From contig OX377206.1 in NCBI GenBank assembly GCA_947396885.1, positions 50,575,631 through 50,639,630 of the forward strand: a stretch of DNA of 64,000 nt. Reading direction: 5' to 3'. Below, in pieces: positions 24,653-36,150 of the stretch. The position numbers and the translations under genes were made by a program. The notes below the pieces were generated by a model. That model was not told the DNA's origin, did not search any database, and saw nothing but the letters and a program-made list of their open reading frames with translations. The stretch is from Heligmosomoides polygyrus polygyrus. Lineage: Eukaryota; Nematoda; Chromadorea; Rhabditida; Heligmosomidae. Every line of letters starts with the position of its first letter. Within the stretch, counting starts at the first letter, position 1.

Positions 24653-26350
24653 CACATATCTCACAACACCGTCAGACGTCACACTGAGGCAGATCACTAG
24701 AAGGATCGAAACTACTATGTCTTCAGGTACTTCCTCAAGAACGAACTTTGCAATTGACGTATCTTTGAACAACGTCAATGAGAATCGGATATTAAACAAT
24801 CAAGAGCTCTCATTTTTCCGGGACAATTCCTTGATTTTAGCTTGTTAATGGTGATTGTGTTTATCGATTTCATCGGTAACACGACATAGTGTGACATTAC
24901 TGCCGTCTTTAGGAACTTCCCCAAGAACGAACTTTGCAATTGACGTATCTTTGAACAACGTCAATGAGAATCGGACCATTAACCAGTCAACAGCTCTCAT
25001 TTTTCCGGGACAATTCCTTGATTTCAGCTTGTTAATGGTGATTGTGTTTATCGATTTCTTCGGCAACACCACATAGTGTGACATGACTGCCGTCTTTAGG
25101 AACTTCCCCAAGAACGAACTTTGCAATTGACGTATCTTTGAACAACGTCAATGAGAATCTGATCATTAACCTGTTAAGAGCTCCCATTTTTTCGGGACAA
25201 TTCTTTGATATCAGCTTGTTCCTCGTGATTGGGTTTGTCGGTTTCTTCGGCAACATGACATAGTGTGACATGACTGCCGTCTTCAGGAACTTCCTCAAGA
25301 ACGAACTTTGCAATTGACGTATCTTTGAACAACGTCAATGAGAATCGGATCACTAACCAGTCAAGAGCTCTCATTTTTTCGGGACAATTGTTTGATTTCA
25401 GCTTGCTAATGGTGATTGTGTTTATCGATTTCATCGGTAACACGACATAGTGTGACATTACTGCCGTCTTTAGGAACTTCCCCAAGAACGAACTTTGCAA
25501 TTGACGTATCTTTGAACAACGTCAATGAGAATCGGATCATTAACCAGTCAAGTGCTCTCATTTTTTCGGGACAATTGTTTGATTTCAGCTTGTTAATGGT
25601 GATTGTGTTTATCGATTTCTTCGGCAACATCATATAGTGTGACATGACTGTCGTCTTTAGGACCTTCCTCAAGAACGATCTTCACAATCCACATATCTCA
25701 CAACACCGTCAGACGTCACACTGAGGCAGATCACTAGAAGGATCGAAACTACTATGTCTTCAGGTACTTCCTCAAGAACGAACTTTGCAATTGACGTATC
25801 TTTGAACAACGTCAATGAGAATCGGATATTAAACAATCAAGAGCTCTCATTTTTCCGGGACAATTCCTTGATTTTAGCTTGTTAATGGTGATTGTGTTTA
25901 TCGATTTCATCGGTAACACGACATAGTGTGACATGACTGCCGTCTTTAGGAACTTCCCCAAGAACGAACTTTGCAATTGACGTATCTTTGAACAACGTCA
26001 ATGAGAATCTGATCATTAACCTGTTAAGAGCTCCCATTTTTTCGGGACAATTCTTTGATATCAGCTTGTTCCTCGTGATTGGGTTTATCGGTTTCTTCGG
26101 CCACATGACATAGTGTGACATGACTGTCGTCTTCAGGAACTTCCTCAAGAACGAACTTTGCAATTGACGTATCTTTGAACAACGTCAATGAGAATCGGAT
26201 CATTAACCAGTCAAGAGCTCTCATTTTTTCGGGACAATTCTTTGATATCAGCTTGTTCCTCGTGATTGGGTTTGTCGGTTTCTTCGGCAACATGACATAG
26301 TGTGACATGACTGCCGTCTTCAGGAACTTCCTCAAGAACGAACTTTGCAA
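24653..26350. repeat. Source or copy of a block duplicated at offsets 4,503 and 5,540 bp
   Basis: The 103-bp markers at 24653 and 25690 correspond to 29156 and 30193 (offset 4,503), with the same order of flanking monomers to about 26.35/30.85 kb. From about 25.7 kb rightward the same order also recurs at offset 5,540 (25690/31230, 26727/32267, and on to about 28.8/34.3 kb). The two offsets differ by 1,037 bp, exactly one HOR unit. Confidence 0.82.
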
Positions 26351-27893
26351 TTGACGTATCTTTGAACAACGTCAATGAGAATCGGATCACTAACCAGTCA
26401 AGAGCTCTCATTTTTCCGGGACAATTCCTTGATTTTAGCTTGTTAATGGTGATTGTGTTTATCGATTTCTTCGGCAACACCACATAGTGTGACATGACTG
26501 CCGTATTTAGGAACTTCCCCAAGAACGAACTTTGCAATTGACGTATCTTTGAACAACGTCAATGAGAATCGGATCATTAACCAGTCAAGAGCTCTCATTT
26601 TTCCGAGACAATTCATTGATTTCAGCTTGTTAATGGTGATTGTGTTTATCTATTTCTTCGGCCACATGACATAGTGTGACATGACTGCCGTCTTCAGGAA
26701 CTTCCTCAAGAACGAACTTTGCAATTGACTTATCTTTGAACAACGTCAAGGAGAATCGGATAATTAAACAATCAAGAGCTCTCATTTTTCCGGGACAATT
26801 CCTTGATTTTAGCTTGTTAATGGTGATTGTGTTTATCGATTTCTTCGGCAACACCACATAGTGTGACATGACTGCCGTATTTAGGAACTTCCCCAAGAAC
26901 GAACTTTGCAATTGACGTATCTTTGAACAACGTCAATGAGAATCGGATCATTAACCAGTCAAGAGCTCTCATTTTTTCGGGACAATTCTTTGATATCAGC
27001 TTGTTCCTCGTGATTGGGTTTGTCGGTTTCTTCGGCAACATGACATAGTGTGACATGACTGCCGTCTTCAGGAACTTCCTCAAGAACGAACTTTGCAATT
27101 GACGTATCTTTGAACAACGTCAATGAGAATCGGATCACTAACCAGTCAAGAGCTCTCATTTTTCCGGGACAATTCCTTGATTTTAGCTTGTTAATGGTGA
27201 TTGTGTTTATCGATTTCTTCGGCAACACCACATAGTGTGACATGACTGCCGTATTTAGGAACTTCCCCAAGAACGAACTTTGCAATTGACGTATCTTTGA
27301 ACAACGTCAATGAGAATCTGATAATTAAACAATCAAGAGCTCTCATTTTTCCGGGACAATTCCTTGATTTTAGCTTGTTAATGGTGATTGGGTTTATCGG
27401 TTTCTTCGGCCACATGACATAGTGTGACATGACTGTCGTCTTCAGGAACTTCCTCAAGAACGAACTTTGCAATTGACGTATCTTTGAACAACGTCAATGA
27501 GAATCGGATCATTAACCAGTCAAGAGCTCTCATTTTTTCGGGACAATTCTTTGATATCAGCTTGTTCCTCGTGATTGGGTTTATCGGTTTCTTCGGCAAC
27601 ATGACATAGTGTGACATGACTGCCGTCTTCAGGAACTTCCTCAAGAACGAACTTTGCAATTGACGTATCTTTGAACAACGTCAATGAGAATCGGATAATT
27701 AAACAATCAAGAGCTCTCATTTTTCCGGGACAATTCCTTGATTTTAGCTTGTTAATGGTGATTGTGTTTATCGATTTCTTCGGCAACACCACATAGTGTG
27801 ACATGACTGCCGTCTTTAGGAACTTCCCCAAGAACGAACTTTGCAATTGACGTATCTTTGAACAACGTCAATGAGAATCTGATCATTAACCTG

Positions 27894-28592
27894 TTAAGAG
27901 CTCTCATTTTTTCGGGACAATTCTTTGATATCAGCTTGTTCCTCGTGATTGGGTTTATCGGTTTCTTCGGCCACATGACATAGTGTGACATGACTGTCGT
28001 CTTCAGGTACTTCCTCAAGAACGAACTTTGCAATTGACGTATCTTTGAACAACGTCAATGAGAATCGGATCATTAACCAGTCAAGAGCTCTCATTTTTCG
28101 GGACAATTCTTTGATATCAGCTTGTTCCTCGTGATTGGGTTTATCGGTTTCTTCGGCCACATGACATAGTGTGACATGACTGTCGTCTTCAGGCACTTCC
28201 TCAAGAACGAACTTTGCAATTGACGTATCTTTGAACAACGTCAATGAGAATCGGATCATTAACCAGTCAAGAGCTCTCATTTTTCGGGACAATTCTTTGA
28301 TATCAGCTTGTTCCTCGTGATTGGGTTTATCGGTTTCTTCGGCAACATGACATAGTGTGACATGACTGCCGTCTTTAGGAACTTCCCCAAGAACGAACTT
28401 TGCAATTGACGTATCTTTGAACAACGTCAATGAGAATCGGATCACTAACCAGTCAAGAGCTCTCATTTTTCCGGGACAATTCCTTGATTTTAGCTTGTTA
28501 ATGGTGATTGTGTTTATCGATTTCTTCGGCAACACCACATAGTGTGACATGACTGCCGTATTTAGGAACTTCCCCAAGAACGAACTTTGCAA
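27894..28592 (-). other. Long open frame across 186-bp monomers (232 codons), not called a gene
   Basis: The frame opens at a TTG (28590-28592), with the first in-frame ATG at residue 15. It contains three imperfect 62-residue repeats (motifs ELSRKMRALDW, FSLTLFKDTSIAK, HVTLCHVAEETDKPN). It stays open only because two T5 186-bp monomers keep phase, and ends as soon as a 187-bp monomer shifts it. No signal peptide, known domain or conserved catalytic motif is visible. The hypothetical product is soluble and acidic in its repeated tail. I regard it as a satellite by-product. Confidence 0.3.
28036..28407. repeat. Two consecutive 186-bp class A monomers (one T lost)
   Basis: Anchors at 28036, 28222 and 28408 are 186 bp apart. 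The missing base is in the T run: CATTTTTCGGG with five T, where class A has six. A second, independent 186-bp type lacks one base at GGATATTAAAC, where class B has GGATAATTAAAC (for example 19861-20046). The T5 form is frequent after 28 kb and I did not see it before then. It therefore looks like a newer variant that spread through the right half of the window. Because 186 is 62 codons, T5 monomers keep reading phase from one unit to the next. Confidence 0.9.
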
Positions 28593-31229
28593 TTGACGTA
28601 TCTTTGAACAACGTCAATGAGAATCTGATAATTAAACAATCAAGAGCTCTCATTTTTCCGGGACAATTCCTTGATTTTAGCTTGTTAATGGTGATTGGGT
28701 TTATCGGTTTCTTCGGCCACATGACATAGTGTGACATGACTGTCGTCTTCAGGAACTTCCTCAAGAACGAACTTTGCAATTGACGTATCTTTGAACAACG
28801 TCAATGAGAATCGGATCATTAACCAGTCAAGAGCTCTCATTTTTTCGGGACAATTCTTTGATATCAGCTTGTTCCTGGTGACTGGGTTTATCGGTTTCTT
28901 CGGCCACATGACATAGTGTGACATGACTGTCGTCTTCAGGTACTTCCTCAAGAACGAACTTTGCAAATAACGTATCTTTGAACAACGTCAATGAGAATCG
29001 GATCATTAACCAGTCAAGTGCTCTCATTTTTTCGGGACAATTGTTTGATTTCAGCTTGTTAATGGTGATTGTGTTTATCGATTTCTTCGGCAACATCATA
29101 TAGTGTGACATGACTGTCGTCTTTAGGACCTTCCTCAAGAACGATCTTCACAATCCACATATCTCACAACACCGTCAGACGTCACACTGAGGCAGATCAC
29201 TAGAAGGATCGAAACTACTATGTCTTCAGGTACTTCCTCAAGAACGAACTTTGCAATTGACGTATCTTTGAACAACGTCAATGAGAATCGGATATTAAAC
29301 AATCAAGAGCTCTCATTTTTCCGGGACAATTCCTTGATTTTAGCTTGTTAATGGTGATTGTGTTTATCGATTTCATCGGTAACACGACATAGTGTGACAT
29401 TACTGCCGTCTTTAGGAACTTCCCCAAGAACGAACTTTGCAATTGACGTATCTTTGAACAACGTCAATGAGAATCGGACCATTAACCAGTCAACAGCTCT
29501 CATTTTTCCGGGACAATTCCTTGATTTCAGCTTGTTAATGGTGATTGTGTTTATCGATTTCTTCGGCAACACCACATAGTGTGACATGACTGCCGTCTTT
29601 AGGAACTTCCCCAAGAACGAACTTTGCAATTGACGTATCTTTGAACAACGTCAATGAGAATCTGATCATTAACCTGTTAAGAGCTCCCATTTTTTCGGGA
29701 CAATTCTTTGATATCAGCTTGTTCCTCGTGATTGGGTTTGTCGGTTTCTTCGGCAACATGACATAGTGTGACATGACTGCCGTCTTCAGGAACTTCCTCA
29801 AGAACGAACTTTGCAATTGACGTATCTTTGAACAACGTCAATGAGAATCGGATCACTAACCAGTCAAGAGCTCTCATTTTTTCGGGACAATTGTTTGATT
29901 TCAGCTTGTTAATGGTGATTGTGTTTATCGATTTCATCGGTAACACGACATAGTGTGACATTACTGCCGTCTTTAGGAACTTCCCCAAGAACGAACTTTG
30001 CAATTGACGTATCTTTGAACAACGTCAATGAGAATCGGATCATTAACCAGTCAAGTGCTCTCATTTTTTCGGGACAATTGTTTGATTTCAGCTTGTTAAT
30101 GGTGATTGTGTTTATCGATTTCTTCGGCAACATCATATAGTGTGACATGACTGTCGTCTTTAGGACCTTCCTCAAGAACGATCTTCACAATCCACATATC
30201 TCACAACACCGTCAGACGTCACACTGAGGCAGATCACTAGAAGGATCGAAACTACTATGTCTTCAGGTACTTCCTCAAGAACGAACTTTGCAATTGACGT
30301 ATCTTTGAACAACGTCAATGAGAATCGGATATTAAACAATCAAGAGCTCTCATTTTTCCGGGACAATTCCTTGATTTTAGCTTGTTAATGGTGATTGTGT
30401 TTATCGATTTCATCGGTAACACGACATAGTGTGACATGACTGCCGTCTTTAGGAACTTCCCCAAGAACGAACTTTGCAATTGACGTATCTTTGAACAACG
30501 TCAATGAGAATCTGATCATTAACCTGTTAAGAGCTCCCATTTTTTCGGGACAATTCTTTGATATCAGCTTGTTCCTCGTGATTGGGTTTATCGGTTTCTT
30601 CGGCCACATGACATAGTGTGACATGACTGTCGTCTTCAGGAACTTCCTCAAGAACGAACTTTGCAATTGACGTATCTTTGAACAACGTCAATGAGAATCG
30701 GATCATTAACCAGTCAAGAGCTCTCATTTTTTCGGGACAATTCTTTGATATCAGCTTGTTCCTCGTGATTGGGTTTGTCGGTTTCTTCGGCAACATGACA
30801 TAGTGTGACATGACTGCCGTCTTCAGGAACTTCCTCAAGAACGAACTTTGCAATTGACGTATCTTTGAACAACGTCAATGAGAATCGGATCACTAACCAG
30901 TCAAGAGCTCTCATTTTTCCTGGACAATTCCTTGATTTTAGCTTGTTAATGGTGATTGTGTTTATCGATTTCTTCGGCAACACCACATAGTGTGACATGA
31001 CTGCCGTATTTAGGAACTTCCCCAAGAACGAACTTTGCAATTGACGTATCTTTGAACAACGTCAATGAGAATCGGATCATTAACCAGTCAAGTGCTCTCA
31101 TTTTTTCGGGACAATTGTTTGATTTCAGCTTGTTAATGGTGATTGTGTTTATCGATTTCTTCGGCAACATCATATAGTGTGACATGACTGTCGTCTTTAG
31201 GACCTTCCTCAAGAACGATCTTCACAATC

Positions 31230-34200
31230 CACATATCTCACAACACCGTCAGACGTCACACTGAGGCAGATCACTAGAAGGATCGAAACTACTATGTCTT
31301 CAGGTACTTCCTCAAGAACGAACTTTGCAATTGACGTATCTTTGAACAACGTCAATGAGAATCGGATATTAAACAATCAAGAGCTCTCATTTTTCCGGGA
31401 CAATTCCTTGATTTTAGCTTGTTAATGGTGATTGTGTTTATCGATTTCATCGGTAACACGACATAGTGTGACATGACTGCCGTCTTTAGGAACTTCCCCA
31501 AGAACGAACTTTGCAATTGACGTATCTTTGAACAACGTCAATGAGAATCTGATCATTAACCTGTTAAGAGCTCCCATTTTTTCGGGACAATTCTTTGATA
31601 TCAGCTTGTTCCTCGTGATTGGGTTTATCGGTTTCTTCGGCCACATGACATAGTGTGACATGACTGTCGTCTTCAGGAACTTCCTCAAGAACGAACTTTG
31701 CAATTGACGTATCTTTGAACAACGTCAATGAGAATCGGATCATTAACCAGTCAAGAGCTCTCATTTTTTCGGGACAATTCTTTGATATCAGCTTGTTCCT
31801 CGTGATTGGGTTTGTCGGTTTCTTCGGCAACATGACATAGTGTGACATGACTGCCGTCTTCAGGAACTTCCTCAAGAACGAACTTTGCAATTGACGTATC
31901 TTTGAACAACGTCAATGAGAATCGGATCACTAACCAGTCAAGAGCTCTCATTTTTCCTGGACAATTCCTTGATTTTAGCTTGTTAATGGTGATTGTGTTT
32001 ATCGATTTCTTCGGCAACACCACATAGTGTGACATGACTGCCGTATTTAGGAACTTCCCCAAGAACGAACTTTGCAATTGACGTATCTTTGAACAACGTC
32101 AATGAGAATCGGATCATTAACCAGTCAAGAGCTCTCATTTTTCCGAGACAATTCATTGATTTCAGCTTGTTAATGGTGATTGTGTTTATCTATTTCTTCG
32201 GCCACATGACATAGTGTGACATGACTGCCGTCTTCAGGAACTTCCTCAAGAACGAACTTTGCAATTGACTTATCTTTGAACAACGTCAAGGAGAATCGGA
32301 TAATTAAACAATCAAGAGCTCTCATTTTTCCGGGACAATTCCTTGATTTTAGCTTGTTAATGGTGATTGTGTTTATCGATTTCTTCGGCAACACCACATA
32401 GTGTGACATGACTGCCGTATTTAGGAACTTCCCCAAGAACGAACTTTGCAATTGACGTATCTTTGAACAACGTCAATGAGAATCGGATCATTAACCAGTC
32501 AAGAGCTCTCATTTTTTCGGGACAATTCTTTGATATCAGCTTGTTCCTCGTGATTGGGTTTGTCGGTTTCTTCGGCAACATGACATAGTGTGACATGACT
32601 GCCGTCTTCAGGAACTTCCTCAAGAACGAACTTTGCAATTGACGTATCTTTGAACAACGTCAATGAGAATCGGATCACTAACCAGTAAAGAGCTCTCATT
32701 TTTCCGGGACAATTCCTTGATTTTAGCTTGTTAATGGTGATTGTGTTTATCGATTTCTTCGGCAACACCACATAGTGTGACATGACTGCCGTATTTAGGA
32801 ACTTCCCCAAGAACGAACTTTGCAATTGACGTATCTTTGAACAACGTCAATGAGAATCTGATAATTAAACAATCAAGAGCTCTCATTTTTCCGGGACAAT
32901 TCCTTGATTTTAGCTTGTTAATGGTGATTGGGTTTATCGGTTTCTTCGGCCACATGACATAGTGTGACATGACTGTCGTCTTCAGGAACTTCCTCAAGAA
33001 CGAACTTTGCAATTGACGTATCTTTGAACAACGTCAATGAGAATCGGATCATTAACCAGTCAAGAGCTCTCATTTTTTCGGGACAATTCTTTGATATCAG
33101 CTTGTTCCTCGTGATTGGGTTTATCGGTTTCTTCGGCAACATGACATAGTGTGACATGACTGCCGTCTTCAGGAACTTCCTCAAGAACGAACTTTGCAAT
33201 TGACGTATCTTTGAACAACGTCAATGAGAATCGGATAATTAAACAATCAAGAGCTCTCATTTTTCCGGGACAATTCCTTGATTTTAGCTTGTTAATGGTG
33301 ATTGTGTTTATCGATTTCTTCGGCAACACCACATAGTGTGACATGACTGCCGTCTTTAGGAACTTCCCCAAGAACGAACTTTGCAATTGACGTATCTTTG
33401 AACAACGTCAATGAGAATCTGATCATTAACCTGTTAAGAGCTCTCATTTTTTCGGGACAATTCTTTGATATCAGCTTGTTCCTCGTGATTGGGTTTATCG
33501 GTTTCTTCGGCCACATGACATAGTGTGACATGACTGTCGTCTTCAGGTACTTCCTCAAGAACGAACTTTGCAATTGACGTATCTTTGAACAACGTCAATG
33601 AGAATCGGATCATTAACCAGTCAAGAGCTCTCATTTTTCGGGACAATTCTTTGATATCAGCTTGTTCCTCGTGATTGGGTTTATCGGTTTCTTCGGCCAC
33701 ATGACATAGTGTGACATGACTGTCGTCTTCAGGCACTTCCTCAAGAACGAACTTTGCAATTGACGTATCTTTGAACAACGTCAATGAGAATCGGATCATT
33801 AACCAGTCAAGAGCTCTCATTTTTCGGGACAATTCTTTGATATCAGCTTGTTCCTCGTGATTGGGTTTATCGGTTTCTTCGGCAACATGACATAGTGTGA
33901 CATGACTGCCGTCTTTAGGAACTTCCCCAAGAACGAACTTTGCAATTGACGTATCTTTGAACAACGTCAATGAGAATCGGATCACTAACCAGTCAAGAGC
34001 TCTCATTTTTCCGGGACAATTCCTTGATTTTAGCTTGTTAATGGTGATTGTGTTTATCGATTTCTTCGGCAACACCACATAGTGTGACATGACTGCCGTA
34101 TTTAGGAACTTCCCCAAGAACGAACTTTGCAATTGACGTATCTTTGAACAACGTCAATGAGAATCTGATAATTAAACAATCAAGAGCTCTCATTTTTCCG

Positions 34201-34330
34201 GGACAATTCCTTGATTTTAGCTTGTTAATGGTGATTGGGTTTATCGGTTTCTTCGGCCACATGACATAGTGTGACATGACTGTCGTCTTCAGGAACTTCC
34301 TCAAGAACGAACTTTGCAATTGACGTATCT
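31230..34330. repeat. Second copy of the 25.69-28.79 kb block (offset 5,540 bp)
   Basis: Monomer order and rare variants match, including GACTTATC at 32267 (26727), the GTTTATCTATTTC variant near 32185 (26645) and the pair of T5 186-bp monomers near 33.58-33.95 kb (28.04-28.41 kb). Private differences exist, for example TTTTTCCTGGAC near 31954 where the partner has TTTTTCCGGGAC, and CCAGTAAAGAG near 32685. Confidence 0.8.
33434..34132 (-). other. Copy of the 232-codon open frame
   Basis: This is the duplicate of the 27894-28592 frame at offset 5,540 bp, with the same translation. Its existence follows from block duplication and is not independent evidence for coding. Confidence 0.28.
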
Positions 34331-35113
34331 TTGAACAACGTCAATGAGAATCGGATCATTAACCAGTCAAGAGCTCTCATTTTTTCGGGACAATTCTTTG
34401 ATATCAGCTTGTTCCTCGTGATTGGGTTTATCGGTTTCTTCGGCAACATGACATAGTGTGACATGACTGCCGTCTTCAGGAACTTCCTCAAGAACGAACT
34501 TTGCAATTGACGTATCTTTGAACAACGTCAATGAGAATCGGATAATTAAACAATCAAGAGCTCTCATTTTTCCGGGACAATTCCTTGATTTTAGCTTGTT
34601 AATGGTGATTGTGTTTATCGATTTCTTCGGCAACACCACATAGTGTGACATGACTGCCGTCTTTAGGAACTTCCCCAAGAACGAACTTTGCAATTGACGT
34701 ATCTTTGAACAACGTCAATGAGAATCTGATCATTAACCTGTTAAGAGCTCTCATTTTTTCGGGACAATTCTTTGATATCAGCTTGTTCCTCGTGATTGGG
34801 TTTATCGGTTTCTTCGGCCACATGACATAGTGTGACATGACTGTCGTCTTCAGGTACTTCCTCAAGAACGAACTTTGCAATTGACGTATCTTTGAACAAC
34901 GTCAATGAGAATCGGATCATTAACCAGTCAAGAGCTCTCATTTTTCGGGACAATTCTTTGATATCAGCTTGTTCCTCGTGATTGGGTTTATCGGTTTCTT
35001 CGGCAACACCACATAGTGTGACATGACTGCCGTCTTTAGGAACTTCCCCAAGAACGAACTTTGCAATTGACGTATCTTTGAACAACGTCAATGAGAATCT
35101 GATCATTAACCTG

Positions 35114-35812
35114 TTAAGAGCTCTCATTTTTTCGGGACAATTCTTTGATATCAGCTTGTTCCTCGTGATTGGGTTTATCGGTTTCTTCGGCCACATGACA
35201 TAGTGTGACATGACTGTCGTCTTCAGGTACTTCCTCAAGAACGAACTTTGCAATTGACGTATCTTTGAACAACGTCAATGAGAATCGGATCATTAACCAG
35301 TCAAGAGCTCTCATTTTTCGGGACAATTCTTTGATATCAGCTTGTTCCTCGTGATTGGGTTTATCGGTTTCTTCGGCCACATGACATAGTGTGACATGAC
35401 TGTCGTCTTCAGGCACTTCCTCAAGAACGAACTTTGCAATTGACGTATCTTTGAACAACGTCAATGAGAATCGGATCATTAACCAGTCAAGAGCTCTCAT
35501 TTTTCGGGACAATTCTTTGATATCAGCTTGTTCCTCGTGATTGGGTTTATCGGTTTCTTCGGCAACATGACATAGTGTGACATGACTGCCGTCTTTAGGA
35601 ACTTCCCCAAGAACGAACTTTGCAATTGACGTATCTTTGAACAACGTCAATGAGAATCGGATCACTAACCAGTCAAGAGCTCTCATTTTTCCGGGACAAT
35701 TCCTTGATTTTAGCTTGTTAATGGTGATTGTGTTTATCGATTTCTTCGGCAACACCACATAGTGTGACATGACTGCCGTATTTAGGAACTTCCCCAAGAA
35801 CGAACTTTGCAA
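35114..35812 (-). other. Copy of the 232-codon open frame
   Basis: This is the same open frame, 1,680 bp to the right of the 33434 copy, carried along by the local HOR. The translation is identical as far as I can compare. Confidence 0.28.
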
Positions 35813-36150
35813 TTGACGTATCTTTGAACAACGTCAATGAGAATCTGATAATTAAACAATCAAGAGCTCTCATTTTTCCGGGACAATTCCTTGATTTTAG
35901 CTTGTTAATGGTGATTGGGTTTATCGGTTTCTTCGGCCACATGACATAGTGTGACATGACTGTCGTCTTCAGGAACTTCCTCAAGAACGAACTTTGCAAT
36001 TGACGTATCTTTGAACAACGTCAATGAGAATCGGATCATTAACCAGTCAAGAGCTCTCATTTTTTCGGGACAATTCTTTGATATCAGCTTGTTCCTCGTG
36101 ATTGGGTTTATCGGTTTCTTCGGCAACATGACATAGTGTGACATGACTGC

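Larger units (their letters stand above)
19758..31332. repeat. 850/1,037-bp HOR block phased by 103-bp monomers
   Basis: The spacing between successive 103-bp monomers is 850 (19758-20608), 1,037 (to 21645), 2,158 (to 23803), 850 (to 24653) and 1,037 (to 25690). A gap to 29156 follows, then 1,037 and 1,037 (30193, 31230). The 850-bp unit is 103+186+187+187+187. The 1,037-bp unit has one more 187-bp monomer. The 2,158-bp interval is 1,037 plus a 1,121-bp unit that lacks the 103-bp monomer (186 plus five 187). Confidence 0.88.

Noticed and set aside
27894..28592. Exon array of a giant repetitive protein gene
   Set aside because: No good GT donor consensus is present, class B monomers contain in-frame stops, and most 187-bp monomers break phase. 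A plausible acceptor-like tract (ATTCTCATTGACGTTGTTCAAAG, minus strand, cut here to its motif) is not enough alone.
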